Shown here: one piece after another, positions 27,415-36,125 of the stretch
Numbering within the stretch: the first letter of the stretch is position 1
Layout: every line of letters begins with the position of its first letter
Source: Bacteroidota bacterium
GTDB taxonomy: Bacteria; Bacteroidota; Bacteroidia; AKYH767-A; OLB10
Reading direction: 5' to 3'
Length of the DNA: 64,000 nt
Assembly (NCBI GenBank): GCA_016714535.1
Contig: JADKDR010000001.1
Location: 620,001-684,000, forward strand
Translations under genes and position numbers: made by a program
The notes under the pieces: model-generated
The model's database searches: none
What the model was told of the DNA's origin: nothing
What the model saw: only the letters and a program-made list of their open reading frames with translations

Positions 27415-28078
27415 ATGAACACAAAAAGAATGATTTTAGGGATGCTCGTATTGGTTGTTTTGACAGCATCTTGTGACCAAGCAACAGAGAAAATAAAAGA
27501 AGAAGCAACGAAAGTAGTTTCACAAACAAACGAAAGTGTTCAAAAAGTTATTGATGACTTAGGTTTGGTTTATGTAGAAGAAGGTGCACAAACTATCATC
27601 ACCTATGACGAAGTGAATGCAGCTCAACAAGCTTGGTGTGATGCTTTAGTGAAAATTGGCAAACTGAAAGAAGAAGGCGGGGACTATAAAGGATTTGCCG
27701 AACAAGTACTTTCTGAGGCTTACAATTATGATAATGGAAAGGTGTTTTTCAAACCCACACTTGCATTTGGCGAACAAACTTTTAGAAACGACAAAAAAGG
27801 TGCATTAGCCTATTTTATCGGAGGAGACCCCGACTATCCAAATGACAAAGGCTTTGCCCTTACTCCGTGGGTAAAGGCTCGCTATGACAATTCTGGTGAA
27901 AAAAATGAAGGGATTCAGATTTACGGTTCTGTTGCAATTACAATGGGTAATGTTTGGGTAACAAACAAGGACGGCAAAGAAGTAATGGTTGACAAAACCT
28001 GGGTTTTCAAAAAAAGGCAAAGATGGAAAATTGAAAATTATCGTTCACAAATCGGCACTTCCGTTTAGCCCCAAATAG
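27415..28078 (+). pseudogene. SnoaL-like secreted lipoprotein, frameshift near 3' end
   Basis: A lipoprotein signal ends at C20 (VVLTASC). The body (AAQQAWCDALVKIGKLKEEG, VFFKPTLAFGEQTFRNDKKG, NEGIQIYGSVAITMGNVWV, DKTWVFKK) matches a SnoaL/NTF2-like family that some databases name phosphoribosyl-AMP cyclohydrolase without good reason. As written, the last 13 residues after WVFKK are off-family. One A fewer in the A7 run at 28009-28015 gives FKKGKDGKLKIIVHKSALPF and a stop at 28076-28078, the usual end. A small ligand-binding or enzymatic role is likely but unproven. Confidence 0.75.
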
Positions 28079-28151
28079 GCAGAAGTTTGATAAGGCTACA
28101 TTAAATTTGTAGCCTTATCAAATTTAATATTCTTACACTACAAATAACAAA

Positions 28152-28805
28152 ATGATGATAAAAAAATTAGGTATGATTTTGTTACCTATTACACTTTTAT
28201 TTCAAAGTGTAAAAGCACAAACACTGACAGATTCAGCAATGCTTAGCAAAGATTTTCTTACTATAGACGAAGCCTTAAAAGAACCAGAAAACGTTTATAG
28301 ACTAAATTTGAGCAATCAAAATATACAATTCTCAGATTCTATTTGGTCAAAATTTCCCAACCTGCAGTATTTAAGTTTGAAAAACGATCATTTGAAAAAC
28401 ATTCCAGAGGGAATAGGCAATCTAAAAAATCTGAAAGTGCTTGATTTAAGTGGTAATGATTTCAAAATATTGCCTAAATCCTTTATAGGATTATCAAGCC
28501 TACAGGAGTTGTATTTGAACGATGATAAATATTTTCAATTAGATAAAAACATTCCTGTATTGAGTAAATTACCTAATCTTAAATCGCTTCACTTAGAAAA
28601 TGATTCTCTAAAAAAGTTACCTAAGAGTATCTCTCAACTAAATAGTTTAGAGTCATTATACCTTAATAACAACCGGTTTGAACAAGTACCATTAGAAATA
28701 AAAGGAATAAAAAACTTGAAATTTTTAGACTTACACGACAATAAGTTGAAATTGCCAGATCAGTTTAATCAAAATCAAAATCTTGGGTCAAAAATAAGAT
28801 TTTGA
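28152..28805 (+). CDS. secreted leucine-rich repeat protein
   Basis: The 217-residue protein has a signal peptide ending about residue 22 (LLFQSVKAQ) and six leucine-rich repeats with the L..L.L..N.L..LP form from about residue 47 to 200 (LQYLSLKNDHLKNIPEGIG, LKVLDLSGNDFKILP, LESLYLNNNRFEQVP). Repeats of this bacterial plant-like type bind proteins. No T9SS sorting domain is present, so it is probably periplasmic. It sits 20 bases before the DUF2490 gene. Confidence 0.85.
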   Translation: MMIKKLGMILLPITLLFQSVKAQTLTDSAMLSKDFLTIDEALKEPENVYRLNLSNQNIQFSDSIWSKFPNLQYLSLKNDHLKNIPEGIGNLKNLKVLDLSGNDFKILPKSFIGLSSLQELYLNDDKYFQLDKNIPVLSKLPNLKSLHLENDSLKKLPKSISQLNSLESLYLNNNRFEQVPLEIKGIKNLKFLDLHDNKLKLPDQFNQNQNLGSKIRF

Positions 28806-28824
28806 ATAAATGCAAAATTTATAG

Positions 28825-29601
28825 ATGAAAATCAAAATCATTCTTGCTATTATTTCTTTAGGGTGTTCACAAATCCTAATAGCACAGAATAGTCGTTTAA
28901 TTAACAGTAATAGCATCGGTTGGTACAATTATTTTGGAACATTCAAGATTTCTCAAAAATTAGGCATTCATACTGAATATCAGTTTCGAAGAAACGAAAT
29001 AATTACTGAATGGCAACAGAGCTTATTACGCTTGGGGGTTAATTATCAATTGAACCCAAAAGTACAATTGAGACTTGGATATGCCTGGATAGAAACTTTT
29101 CCTTATGGAGAAGTTCCTATCAACGGAATGGGCAAAGACTTTACAGAACACCGTTTGTTTCAAATGACGACCATAACTGATAAGGTTTCCATTGTAGATT
29201 TATCACACCGCTTTATGCTTGAACAACGTTGGGTTGGAAGATACTCAAATACTAACCTTGCAAGCGAAGATGAATTTCCACTATTGTATAGATTTAGATA
29301 TATGTTCCGAATGCAAATACCACTAATAGGTAAAGAGATTAAGGATAAAACACCATACTTTGCACTATATGATGAAGTCTTTATAGGTTTTGGTAAAAAC
29401 GTGAATGAAAATATTTTTGACCAAAACCGAGTTGGGATATTATTAGGATACAGATTTAGTGCATTACTACGTATTGAAGCAGGATATTTGAATCAGACTT
29501 TACAACTTAGCCGTGAGGTAAACAATAGAAATGTATTTCAACAAAACAACGGAATCATAGCAAATTTGAATTTTAATTTTGCCCTGACAAAAAAGAACTA
29601 A
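28825..29601 (+). CDS. DUF2490 outer-membrane beta-barrel-like protein
   Basis: The 258-residue product has a signal peptide (residues 1-21, ending ILIAQ), then alternating amphipathic strands with aromatic ends (IGWYNYFGTFKISQK, WQQSLLRLGVNYQL, QLRLGYAWIETFPYG, EHRLFQMTTI, RFMLEQRWVGRYSN) characteristic of DUF2490, a presumed outer-membrane barrel. It ends in an aromatic-poor strand (NLNFNFALTKKN). Role unknown. It likely shares a transcript with the LRR gene. Confidence 0.8.
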   Translation: MKIKIILAIISLGCSQILIAQNSRLINSNSIGWYNYFGTFKISQKLGIHTEYQFRRNEIITEWQQSLLRLGVNYQLNPKVQLRLGYAWIETFPYGEVPINGMGKDFTEHRLFQMTTITDKVSIVDLSHRFMLEQRWVGRYSNTNLASEDEFPLLYRFRYMFRMQIPLIGKEIKDKTPYFALYDEVFIGFGKNVNENIFDQNRVGILLGYRFSALLRIEAGYLNQTLQLSREVNNRNVFQQNNGIIANLNFNFALTKKN

Positions 29602-29772
29602 AATATCCAATTGCAGACATTTAGCAAAAGCCGGTTTAGTTGTTAATTGAGCATTCTACCTTGTATCAAGTTAAGTGTTGGCAGACAGTTTTGCACTCCC
29701 TAATCCGTTTCTTCGCATTGCCGCAAAACCTTTAACGGTAATGTAAACAGAAACTTCTAGCCATAAATATTA

Positions 29773-30006
29773 TTGGCAAAAAATGACAGAAGTTTTTTAC
29801 TGCTTTGTAAAATGGACTTTATCCATACAATGACCGAAACCAAAAATGGCATTGAAATAACCCACAAAGTTGTAATGACAGGTTTTATGACTTTTCTCTT
29901 TTCAAAAATTATTGGTAGCAAAATCAATGTTGGACTTCCAATTGCAGTTGAGAAATTAATTGAACTTGCAGAAAAAAACTTAAATTATATCAGAAACAGA
30001 TTTTAG
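29773..30006 (+). CDS. SRPBCC-family protein, C-terminal fragment
   Basis: Only the C-terminal half of an SRPBCC (polyketide cyclase-like, small-ligand-binding) protein is present: MTETKNGIEITHKVVMTGFM, FLFSKIIGSKINVGLPIAVE and KLIELAEKN. The N-terminal half that normally forms the start of the cavity is missing upstream, where spacer-like sequence occurs instead. One more A in the A-run at about 29971-29977 would end the protein in the usual AEKKT followed by stop. The MarR gene follows at once. SRPBCC and MarR genes often pair. Confidence 0.6.
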   Translation: MAKNDRSFLLLCKMDFIHTMTETKNGIEITHKVVMTGFMTFLFSKIIGSKINVGLPIAVEKLIELAEKNLNYIRNRF

Positions 30007-30040
30007 TTTTACAAAAACAGAAGATAGTACCGGCTTTCTA

Positions 30041-30445
30041 TTGCGGCAAGTGACCAACTTGTGGCAACGAGAAATTAATAAAGCTTTAAAACAATATAAA
30101 CTAACTCATTCACAATTTGTTCTAATGGCGAGCATTCACAGGCTGACTAGTCAAAATCATGGGGCGACACAAATTGTTTTATCGGCACATACCAAAATTG
30201 ACCCAATGACAACTTCAACTGTTTTGAGAACTTTACAAACAAAGGGACTTATTAAGCGGCAAGAACACAAAACAGACACACGAGCAAAAACTGTTGAGCT
30301 AACCGGAACTGGATTAAAAAATATTAAAAAAGCAATCAAAACAGTAGAACAGCTTGACAAACAATTTTTTGCTTCACTTGACAAGCCCACAAAAGATTTT
30401 AATAATAAATTGATTATACTGCTTGAATTTAAAATCGACACATGA
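30041..30445 (+). CDS. MarR-family transcriptional regulator, start uncertain
   Basis: The 134-residue frame from TTG 30041 includes the MarR core: LTHSQFVLMASIHRLT, a helix-turn-helix (LSAHTKIDPMTTSTVLRTLQ) and wing (KGLIKRQEHKTDTRAKTVEL). The frame is open upstream to a TAA at 29981, and the added residues (SETDFSFTKTEDSTGFL) look like the family's true N-terminus. No ATG, GTG or TTG precedes them; only an ATT at 29984 does. So either the start codon is mutated or miscalled, or an ATT start is used. It should regulate its neighbours in response to a small ligand. Confidence 0.8.
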   Translation: MRQVTNLWQREINKALKQYKLTHSQFVLMASIHRLTSQNHGATQIVLSAHTKIDPMTTSTVLRTLQTKGLIKRQEHKTDTRAKTVELTGTGLKNIKKAIKTVEQLDKQFFASLDKPTKDFNNKLIILLEFKIDT

Positions 30446-30535
30446 TATTAAGTTAATATAAAATGGCGCTTTAGATAAGGCATAAGACGCTTGCAGCAAC
30501 AGCGGACTTAATCATACCAATTTAAAAAATATAGA

Positions 30536-31468
30536 ATGAATGAAATGTTGATAGTAAATTGCCCGGTTTGCAGTAGTAATAAAAGCTGCTATTACATTGC
30601 TACCAAGGCCATGATGCATCAAGCTAATCAAGAGCACTATATTTTCAATAAATGCTCGGCTTGCGATTCTGTTTTTTTAACTAATCCTGTAAAAGAAGAA
30701 GTATTAGATGCGTACTATACTGATAATTATTTACCATACAAAGGAGCTGCCGCATGGGGCAAATACAGTTCATTTGTTGCAAGAAGCCAGCAAACACTTG
30801 ACTTAAAGAGGGTACAATTAGTTGCTCGCTATACAAAATCTAAAAAAGTATTTTCTATCCTTGATGTAGGTTGTGGTAACCCAAGTTTTTTAAATTTAGC
30901 GCAGCAAAAATTAAATGCTGAAGGTACAGGTATAGATTTTTCTGACAATGGCTGGAAGAACAACCCGTTTGACAAATTACAACTTATTAAAACATCAATT
31001 GCAAACTTTAAGCCCACTTGTTTGTTTGATATAATAACCCTTTGGCATTATCTTGAACATGATTATAATCTAAAAGAAACAGTGAATAAACTTTACGATT
31101 GTTTAAACACCGGTGGTAAATTAATTATTGAAGTGCCTGATTACAAAAGTATAAGCGCAAAAAAACAAAAACAATACTGGCAAGGGTGGCACAGCCCTAG
31201 GCACATGACACTTTTTTCTGAAAAAGGTTTTCACGTGCTATTCAAAAGCGATAAATGGAAAATAATATATCATCAAAATCACGGTACGTTGGACGCATTC
31301 ACGCTATGGTGGTTAGGAAAAATGGAACAGCAACAAATAAACTGGTCGGGTAATATGGAAGGTAAATTTTGGCCATTGGTATTTCTAAAAATAGTATGCT
31401 TTCCATTTTTTCTTTTTGAAAAATTTTTTCCAATGGGAATACAACTGGTGGTAATTGAAAAAAAATAG
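30536..31468 (+). CDS. class I SAM-dependent methyltransferase with N-terminal Cys4 motif
   Basis: The 310-residue protein has CPVC at 9-12 and CSAC at 40-43, a likely zinc site, followed by a methyltransferase domain with motif I VFSILDVGCGNPSFLN (105-120), GTGIDFSDNG, and LFDIITLWHYLEHDYN. The C-terminus has a hydrophobic segment (FWPLVFLKIVCFPFFLFEKF). This fusion of Cys4 and methyltransferase is common in sugar and lipid modification. It precedes the carotenoid genes by 45 bases and could modify a carotenoid or its glycoside, though this is inference from context. Confidence 0.8.
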   Translation: MNEMLIVNCPVCSSNKSCYYIATKAMMHQANQEHYIFNKCSACDSVFLTNPVKEEVLDAYYTDNYLPYKGAAAWGKYSSFVARSQQTLDLKRVQLVARYTKSKKVFSILDVGCGNPSFLNLAQQKLNAEGTGIDFSDNGWKNNPFDKLQLIKTSIANFKPTCLFDIITLWHYLEHDYNLKETVNKLYDCLNTGGKLIIEVPDYKSISAKKQKQYWQGWHSPRHMTLFSEKGFHVLFKSDKWKIIYHQNHGTLDAFTLWWLGKMEQQQINWSGNMEGKFWPLVFLKIVCFPFFLFEKFFPMGIQLVVIEKK

Positions 31469-31513
31469 TCATATGATTTCAAATAACAGTAGCTGTAAAA
31501 CTTTTCTTTTTTA

Positions 31514-32215
31514 ATGAGTCAGATAATTACAAGTACATTTTTTAAGGTCGAAAATTTCAGAAATAAATGGTGGGCATTTACACAAATGCAATTTGGTCAT
31601 AGCTCGTTAAAAAACATTGAAGGTTTAACTTTTTATAAGTTGTTGGGTTCAGGTGCTAAAAATGGATTTAGTGCTATACCCAATTTTGGAACGTATGTTC
31701 TTTTTTGCGTATGGCAGTCGGAAGCAAATGCACAGGCGTTTTTTAAAGAAAATTCCTTTTTCAAAGCCTATCGAAAACGCAGCAGCGAATTATTTACCGC
31801 CTATCTGAATGCTGCCGAAGTTCATGGTCTGTGGGATGGCGTTCAGCCGTTTGAAAAAAGTGCAAAATTAGCATCTCACAAACCGGTAATTGTATTAACA
31901 AGGGCAAGTATTAGGTTAAATAAATTATGGTCTTTTTGGAGTAAGGTAGGTGCGGTAAGTCAGAGTTTAGAAGGTTACGATGGCCTTGCTTTATCTATTG
32001 GTGTTGGCGAGTGGCCTTTAATTCAGCAGGCCACAATAAGCATATGGAAAACACAAGCCGAAATGCTTGATTATGCCTATAAAAATCCTAAACACCGGGA
32101 GGTAGTTTTATTAACCAGAAAATTAAATTGGTATAAAGAAGAAATGTTTGCCCGGTTTGTTCCCTGCAAATTTGAAGGCATCTGGAACGGAGTGAACGTT
32201 AAAAATTTAATTTAA
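31514..32215 (+). CDS. crtA: spheroidene monooxygenase (CrtA)-like carotenoid oxygenase
   Basis: CrtA-type enzymes add a keto group to the psi end of acyclic or monocyclic carotenoids. The 233-residue protein has the family opening TSTFFKVENFRNKWWAFTQM, then FYKLLGSGAKNGFSAIPNFG, YVLFCVWQSEANAQAFF and a C-terminal WNGVNVKNL. Length matches. It ends four bases before the desaturase ATG in a tight carotenoid operon. The exact substrate is uncertain. Confidence 0.85.
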   Translation: MSQIITSTFFKVENFRNKWWAFTQMQFGHSSLKNIEGLTFYKLLGSGAKNGFSAIPNFGTYVLFCVWQSEANAQAFFKENSFFKAYRKRSSELFTAYLNAAEVHGLWDGVQPFEKSAKLASHKPVIVLTRASIRLNKLWSFWSKVGAVSQSLEGYDGLALSIGVGEWPLIQQATISIWKTQAEMLDYAYKNPKHREVVLLTRKLNWYKEEMFARFVPCKFEGIWNGVNVKNLI

Positions 32216-32219
32216 ATTA

Positions 32220-33707
32220 ATGAAAACAGCTGCTCAGAATATTGCTATAGTTGGTGCAGGTATTGCAGGTTTGGCTGCAGCAATTCGTTTGCAAGCTATG
32301 GGCCATCACGTAGTTGTTTTTGAAGCAAATGATTATCCCGGTGGTAAGCTTACCGCTTTTAGAGAAAAGGGATATCGCTTTGATATGGGTCCTTCTTTAT
32401 TTACAATGCCTCAATACGTTGAAGAATTATTCAGTGTTGCCAAACAGCCAATGGCCAAATACTTCAGCTATAAAAGAAAAAGCATCATTTGTAATTATTT
32501 TTTTGAAGACGGCACTACGTTTTCTGCTTTGGCAAATACAAGCGATTTTGCGAAATCTGCTGCAAAAGTATTCGGAGTTGAAGAGCAATTACTCATTAAT
32601 TATTTTGCAAGAAGTAAAAAGAAGTACGATCTCACAGCAAGTTTGTTTTTAGAAAAATCACTTCATAAATTAGCTACCTATTTTAGTAAAGATGTAATTA
32701 AAGCTGTTTTTAATATTACAAGTTTAGATATTGATACAACGCTTGCAGACTACAATGCTCATTCATTCAACAATAAAAAATTAGTTCAGTTTTTTAACAG
32801 ATTTGCTACTTACAATGGCTCCAATCCTTATCAGACACCCGGAATAATGTCAATGATACCGCATTTAGAGCAACATTATGGAACCTATTTTCCAAAAGGA
32901 GGAATGCATCAAATAACAATGAGCTTATTTGAATTGGCAAAAGATATTGGTGTTGAATTTCAGTTTAATAAAAAAGTACAAGAGATTATTATCAAAAATA
33001 ATAAAGCCACCGGCATTCGATTAAATAATGGAATAAAACATTTCGATATCGTGGTGTCAAATGCTGATGTAGTTCCAACCTACAGAACTTTATTACCAAA
33101 GCAAAAGGCACCCGAAAAAATGCTGTCTCAGCCACGCAGCAGTTCAGCTTTAATATTTTATTGGGGAATAGCACACACCTTTGAGCAATTAGAATTACAT
33201 AACATCTTTTTTTCAGAAGATTACCATACAGAGTTCGATTATATTTTTAATAAAAATGATGTGCACAACGACCCCACAGTTTATATTAACATCACTTCGA
33301 AAGATGAACCAACCGATGCGCCACAAGGCTGCGAAAACTGGTTTACCATGGTGAATGTTCCATGTAACAAAGGTCAGGATTGGGACGAAATAATCGCAAG
33401 AACCAGAACCAATGTTATTTCTAAAATCAGTAAACTTTTGAATAAAGATTTCGAACCACTTATTGTTTATGAATCTGTTTTAGATCCAAGAACAATAGAG
33501 TCTAAAACACAAAGCTACCAGGGAGCACTTTATGGAGCCTCATCCAATAATAAATTTGGTGCATTTTTAAGACATCCCAATTTTAAACGAAGTATAGATG
33601 ACCTCTATTTCTGCGGTGGCAGCGTCCATCCCGGTGGAGGCATTCCACTTTGTTTACTATCCGGTAAAATTGTTTCTGAATTAATTTCAAAATCAGTTTT
33701 AAAATGA
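32220..33707 (+). CDS. phytoene/hydroxycarotenoid desaturase (CrtI/CrtD family)
   Basis: This 495-residue FAD enzyme begins with the dinucleotide-binding fold IAIVGAGIAGLAAAIRLQAM (8-27) and has the family segments GGKLTAFREKGYRFDMGPSL, PGIMSMIPHLEQHYGTYFP and a C-terminal YFCGGSVHPGGGIPLCLLSG. CrtI members introduce double bonds into phytoene; CrtD members desaturate 1-hydroxycarotenoids at C3-C4. The neighbour CruF makes 1-hydroxy ends, and no crtB is present, so CrtD activity is a reasonable guess. Its stop overlaps the cruF ATG (ATGA). Confidence 0.9.
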   Translation: MKTAAQNIAIVGAGIAGLAAAIRLQAMGHHVVVFEANDYPGGKLTAFREKGYRFDMGPSLFTMPQYVEELFSVAKQPMAKYFSYKRKSIICNYFFEDGTTFSALANTSDFAKSAAKVFGVEEQLLINYFARSKKKYDLTASLFLEKSLHKLATYFSKDVIKAVFNITSLDIDTTLADYNAHSFNNKKLVQFFNRFATYNGSNPYQTPGIMSMIPHLEQHYGTYFPKGGMHQITMSLFELAKDIGVEFQFNKKVQEIIIKNNKATGIRLNNGIKHFDIVVSNADVVPTYRTLLPKQKAPEKMLSQPRSSSALIFYWGIAHTFEQLELHNIFFSEDYHTEFDYIFNKNDVHNDPTVYINITSKDEPTDAPQGCENWFTMVNVPCNKGQDWDEIIARTRTNVISKISKLLNKDFEPLIVYESVLDPRTIESKTQSYQGALYGASSNNKFGAFLRHPNFKRSIDDLYFCGGSVHPGGGIPLCLLSGKIVSELISKSVLK

Positions 33708-34339
33708 TTTTGGTTTCAAAATATAAAATTGCTTTAAGCATTGGTCTTATATGGCTTTTTACTATCTCGGGTATTCTTGGAATTTTATCGCAGCATAAAG
33801 ATTGGTTCTTATCACTAACGCCACTCAATTTATTATTAACTGCGCTCATCGTATTATGGAATATTGAAAACTGGAGTGTAAAAACAGTGCTGGCATTTTT
33901 TATACCATTCACTTTAGGTTTTGTTTCAGAAGCTTTAGGGGTTAATTACGGACCTATTTTTGGAAGCTATACCTATGGCAATAACCTTGGATATAAAGTT
34001 TTTGGTGTACCACTTGTGATTTGTGCGAATTGGGCCATTCTTACATTTATTACTGCAGATATAACTAAGCATTTTTCAAAAAACATTTGGCTCTCGGCCA
34101 TAATTGGTGCTGTGCTTATGACCGCACTAGACCTGATTATTGAAGTATCGGCTCCGCGATTTGATTTTTGGCAATTCGAAGGCACTGTTGTACCTGTTCA
34201 AAATTACTTAGGTTGGCTTATAATTGCATTTTTTTCACATTTATGTTGCCAAAGACTGAATGTGTTGTCTAATAAATTAATTTCGTGGCATGTATTTATT
34301 TCTATTGTTATTTTTTTCACCGTTTTTCTTTTCACATAA
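33704..34339 (+). CDS. cruF: carotenoid 1,2-hydratase CruF-like membrane protein
   Basis: CruF hydrates the psi end of carotenoids to give 1'-hydroxy products such as those in myxol, saproxanthin and flexixanthin. The 211-residue protein has six to seven helices and the family pattern GFVSEALGVNYGPIFGSYTY, YKVFGVPLVICANWAILT, ALDLIIEVSAPRFDFW. The length fits. It overlaps the desaturase gene by four bases and ends where the cyclase starts. Confidence 0.88.
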   Translation: MILVSKYKIALSIGLIWLFTISGILGILSQHKDWFLSLTPLNLLLTALIVLWNIENWSVKTVLAFFIPFTLGFVSEALGVNYGPIFGSYTYGNNLGYKVFGVPLVICANWAILTFITADITKHFSKNIWLSAIIGAVLMTALDLIIEVSAPRFDFWQFEGTVVPVQNYLGWLIIAFFSHLCCQRLNVLSNKLISWHVFISIVIFFTVFLFT

Positions 34340-35488
34340 ATGACAAAGACTGATTATATCATTACTGGAGCAGGTGCTGCCGGATTAATTCTAGCCTACA
34401 GAATGGCTGGTGATGCTTATTATGACCATAAATCTATTCTTATTATTGATAAAAATAAAAACCTCACTAACAACCGAACCTGGTGTTTTTGGGAAAATGG
34501 CGAAGGTGAGTGGGAAAAACTTTTGCATAAAACATGGCCAAAAATATATTTTGGCAGCAATGATTATTCAAAGGTCATAGATGCAACTCCTTATCACTAT
34601 AAAATGATAAGGAGTGCAAAGTTTTATAAAGAACTTTGGGAGGTCATAGATAAAAAAGTGAATATTAAATTTCTTAACGCTGAAGTTAAATCTATTCAGG
34701 AGCACGACAACGATGTTGAGGTAATTACAGATGAAGGTAGCTTTAAGACCTCAAAGGTCATTAATAGTATCGAGTTTAATAAGCAGTACCTAACGCAAAA
34801 AAAATATCCGGTGCTACAACAACATTTTATAGGTTGGTTTATTAAAACTCAACAAAACGAATTTGATGATGATGTAGCAACTTTTATGGATTTTGATATT
34901 CCACAAAATGGAACTACGGCATTTATGTACGTATTGCCAATTTCAAAAACGGAAGCGTTGATTGAGTACACCTTATTTTCTGAAAAATTACTTACAAAAG
35001 ATGCTTACGAAAAAGCCATACTTGCCTATTTAAAAGATAAGCGCATAGAAAATTACACGATAGAAGAAACCGAGCGTGGCGCTATACCAATGACTTCTTA
35101 TAAGTTTCAGCAGTATAACACCAGGAACGTTCTCAGCATTGGAACAGCCGGAGGTTGGACCAAGGCCAGCACAGGTTACACTTTTAGGAATACCACCAGA
35201 AAAACAAAGCAACTGATAGAATTTTTAAAGGGAGAACAAAACCTGAGCAAGTTTGCGAAACCATCTAAATTTTGGTTTTACGATTTGCTTTTTTTAGACG
35301 TGCTTGCGCAGCATAATGAAGAAGGCCCAAACTTGTTTTCAAGTTTATTTAGAAAAACTAAAATTCAAACTATTTTTAAATTTTTAGATGAGGAATCAAC
35401 ATTCAATGAAGATTTAAAAATCATTAAATCAATGCCGTCAACACGTTTTGCTAAGGCTATGCTGAAAAGAATAATTTATGGTTTTTAA
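34340..35488 (+). CDS. crtY: lycopene cyclase (CrtY/CrtL type)
   Basis: Lycopene beta-cyclase closes the beta-ionone ring on an acyclic end. The 382-residue protein has the N-terminal Rossmann motif IITGAGAAGLILAYRMA (7-23), NNRTWCFWENGEGEWEKL (the CrtY-specific WCFWE segment), VLQQHFIGWFIKT, FMDFDIPQNG and GTAGGWTKASTGYTFRN. With a hydratase acting on the other end, the product would be a monocyclic carotenoid. It is the last gene of the operon, starting one base after the cruF stop. Confidence 0.92.
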   Translation: MTKTDYIITGAGAAGLILAYRMAGDAYYDHKSILIIDKNKNLTNNRTWCFWENGEGEWEKLLHKTWPKIYFGSNDYSKVIDATPYHYKMIRSAKFYKELWEVIDKKVNIKFLNAEVKSIQEHDNDVEVITDEGSFKTSKVINSIEFNKQYLTQKKYPVLQQHFIGWFIKTQQNEFDDDVATFMDFDIPQNGTTAFMYVLPISKTEALIEYTLFSEKLLTKDAYEKAILAYLKDKRIENYTIEETERGAIPMTSYKFQQYNTRNVLSIGTAGGWTKASTGYTFRNTTRKTKQLIEFLKGEQNLSKFAKPSKFWFYDLLFLDVLAQHNEEGPNLFSSLFRKTKIQTIFKFLDEESTFNEDLKIIKSMPSTRFAKAMLKRIIYGF

Positions 35489-35540
35489 CGGATCTAACTT
35501 TTTGTTTACATAGAACAATAAATCATACCTTCATTTTTAG

Positions 35541-35749
35541 ATGCAAGTCAACATTAAAGAACATAATCTTTTCTGCTCCAATATCGCAATCCAAACTTGA
35601 TAAATCCGAGCTTACACCAGTTTGTAAGAATGTGTTGCATTAATATTCTTCCCTTTTGCTTTAGCATGCCAATAGTCTCATAGTAATTTTTATCTTCACC
35701 ACATCTTATCAATGTGTTGCTGTGGGCAGTTGATTTTTTTAAAGGCTTA
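35541..35749 (-). repeat. dispersed repeat copy R4 (shortened relic)
   Basis: This shorter copy shares AATATCGCAATCCAAACTTGAT with R2 (in part), AGTAATTTTTATCTTCACCACAT with R2 and R3 and the closing TTTTTTTAAAGGCTTA. The - strand reads LSSLDCDIGAEKI in place of ISSLDCNIDSENV. It lies 44 bases before the zinc-ribbon gene, the same relation as the other copies have to their genes. Confidence 0.5.
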
Positions 35750-35792
35750 CACCATACCTCATCCTAATAAAAAACTAACTAAATATAATAAA

Positions 35793-36125
35793 ATGAAACC
35801 TTGTCCACAATGCAAATCACCTTATGCCTACGCAACGGGAAACGAATTATACGCTTGTCCCGAATGTGGTAATGAGTGGAATGCAGATGAAATTGTTGAA
35901 ATAGAGAGCAATAAAATTTTAGACGCAAATGGGAGCGAACTTCAAAATGGAGATAGTGTTATCATAATTAAAAATCTACCTATTAAAGGCTCTCCTAAAC
36001 ATGTTAAATCAGGCACTAAGGTTAAGAATATTCGTCTAAACTTTGATAGTGACCATAACATTGATTGTAAGATTGATGAATTTGGTTCGATGGCTTTAAA
36101 ATCTGAATTCGTTCGAAAAGCTTAG
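35793..36125 (+). CDS. YjdM/PhnA-type zinc-ribbon protein
   Basis: The 110-residue protein has a zinc ribbon (CPQC near residue 3-6 and CPEC near 24-27) and the C-terminal PhnA-like fold (DANGSELQNGDSVIIIKNLP, GTKVKNIRLNF, DEFGSMALKSEFVRKA). Despite older names it is not a proven phosphonoacetate hydrolase. ATG 35793 is preferred because the residues upstream in frame belong to repeat R4. Confidence 0.9.
   Translation: MKPCPQCKSPYAYATGNELYACPECGNEWNADEIVEIESNKILDANGSELQNGDSVIIIKNLPIKGSPKHVKSGTKVKNIRLNFDSDHNIDCKIDEFGSMALKSEFVRKA

Noticed and set aside
13461..35749. R1-R4 as integron attC sites.
   Set aside because: They are 200-300 bases long, lack clear inverted core sites and carry a transposase-like frame; no integrase is in the window.
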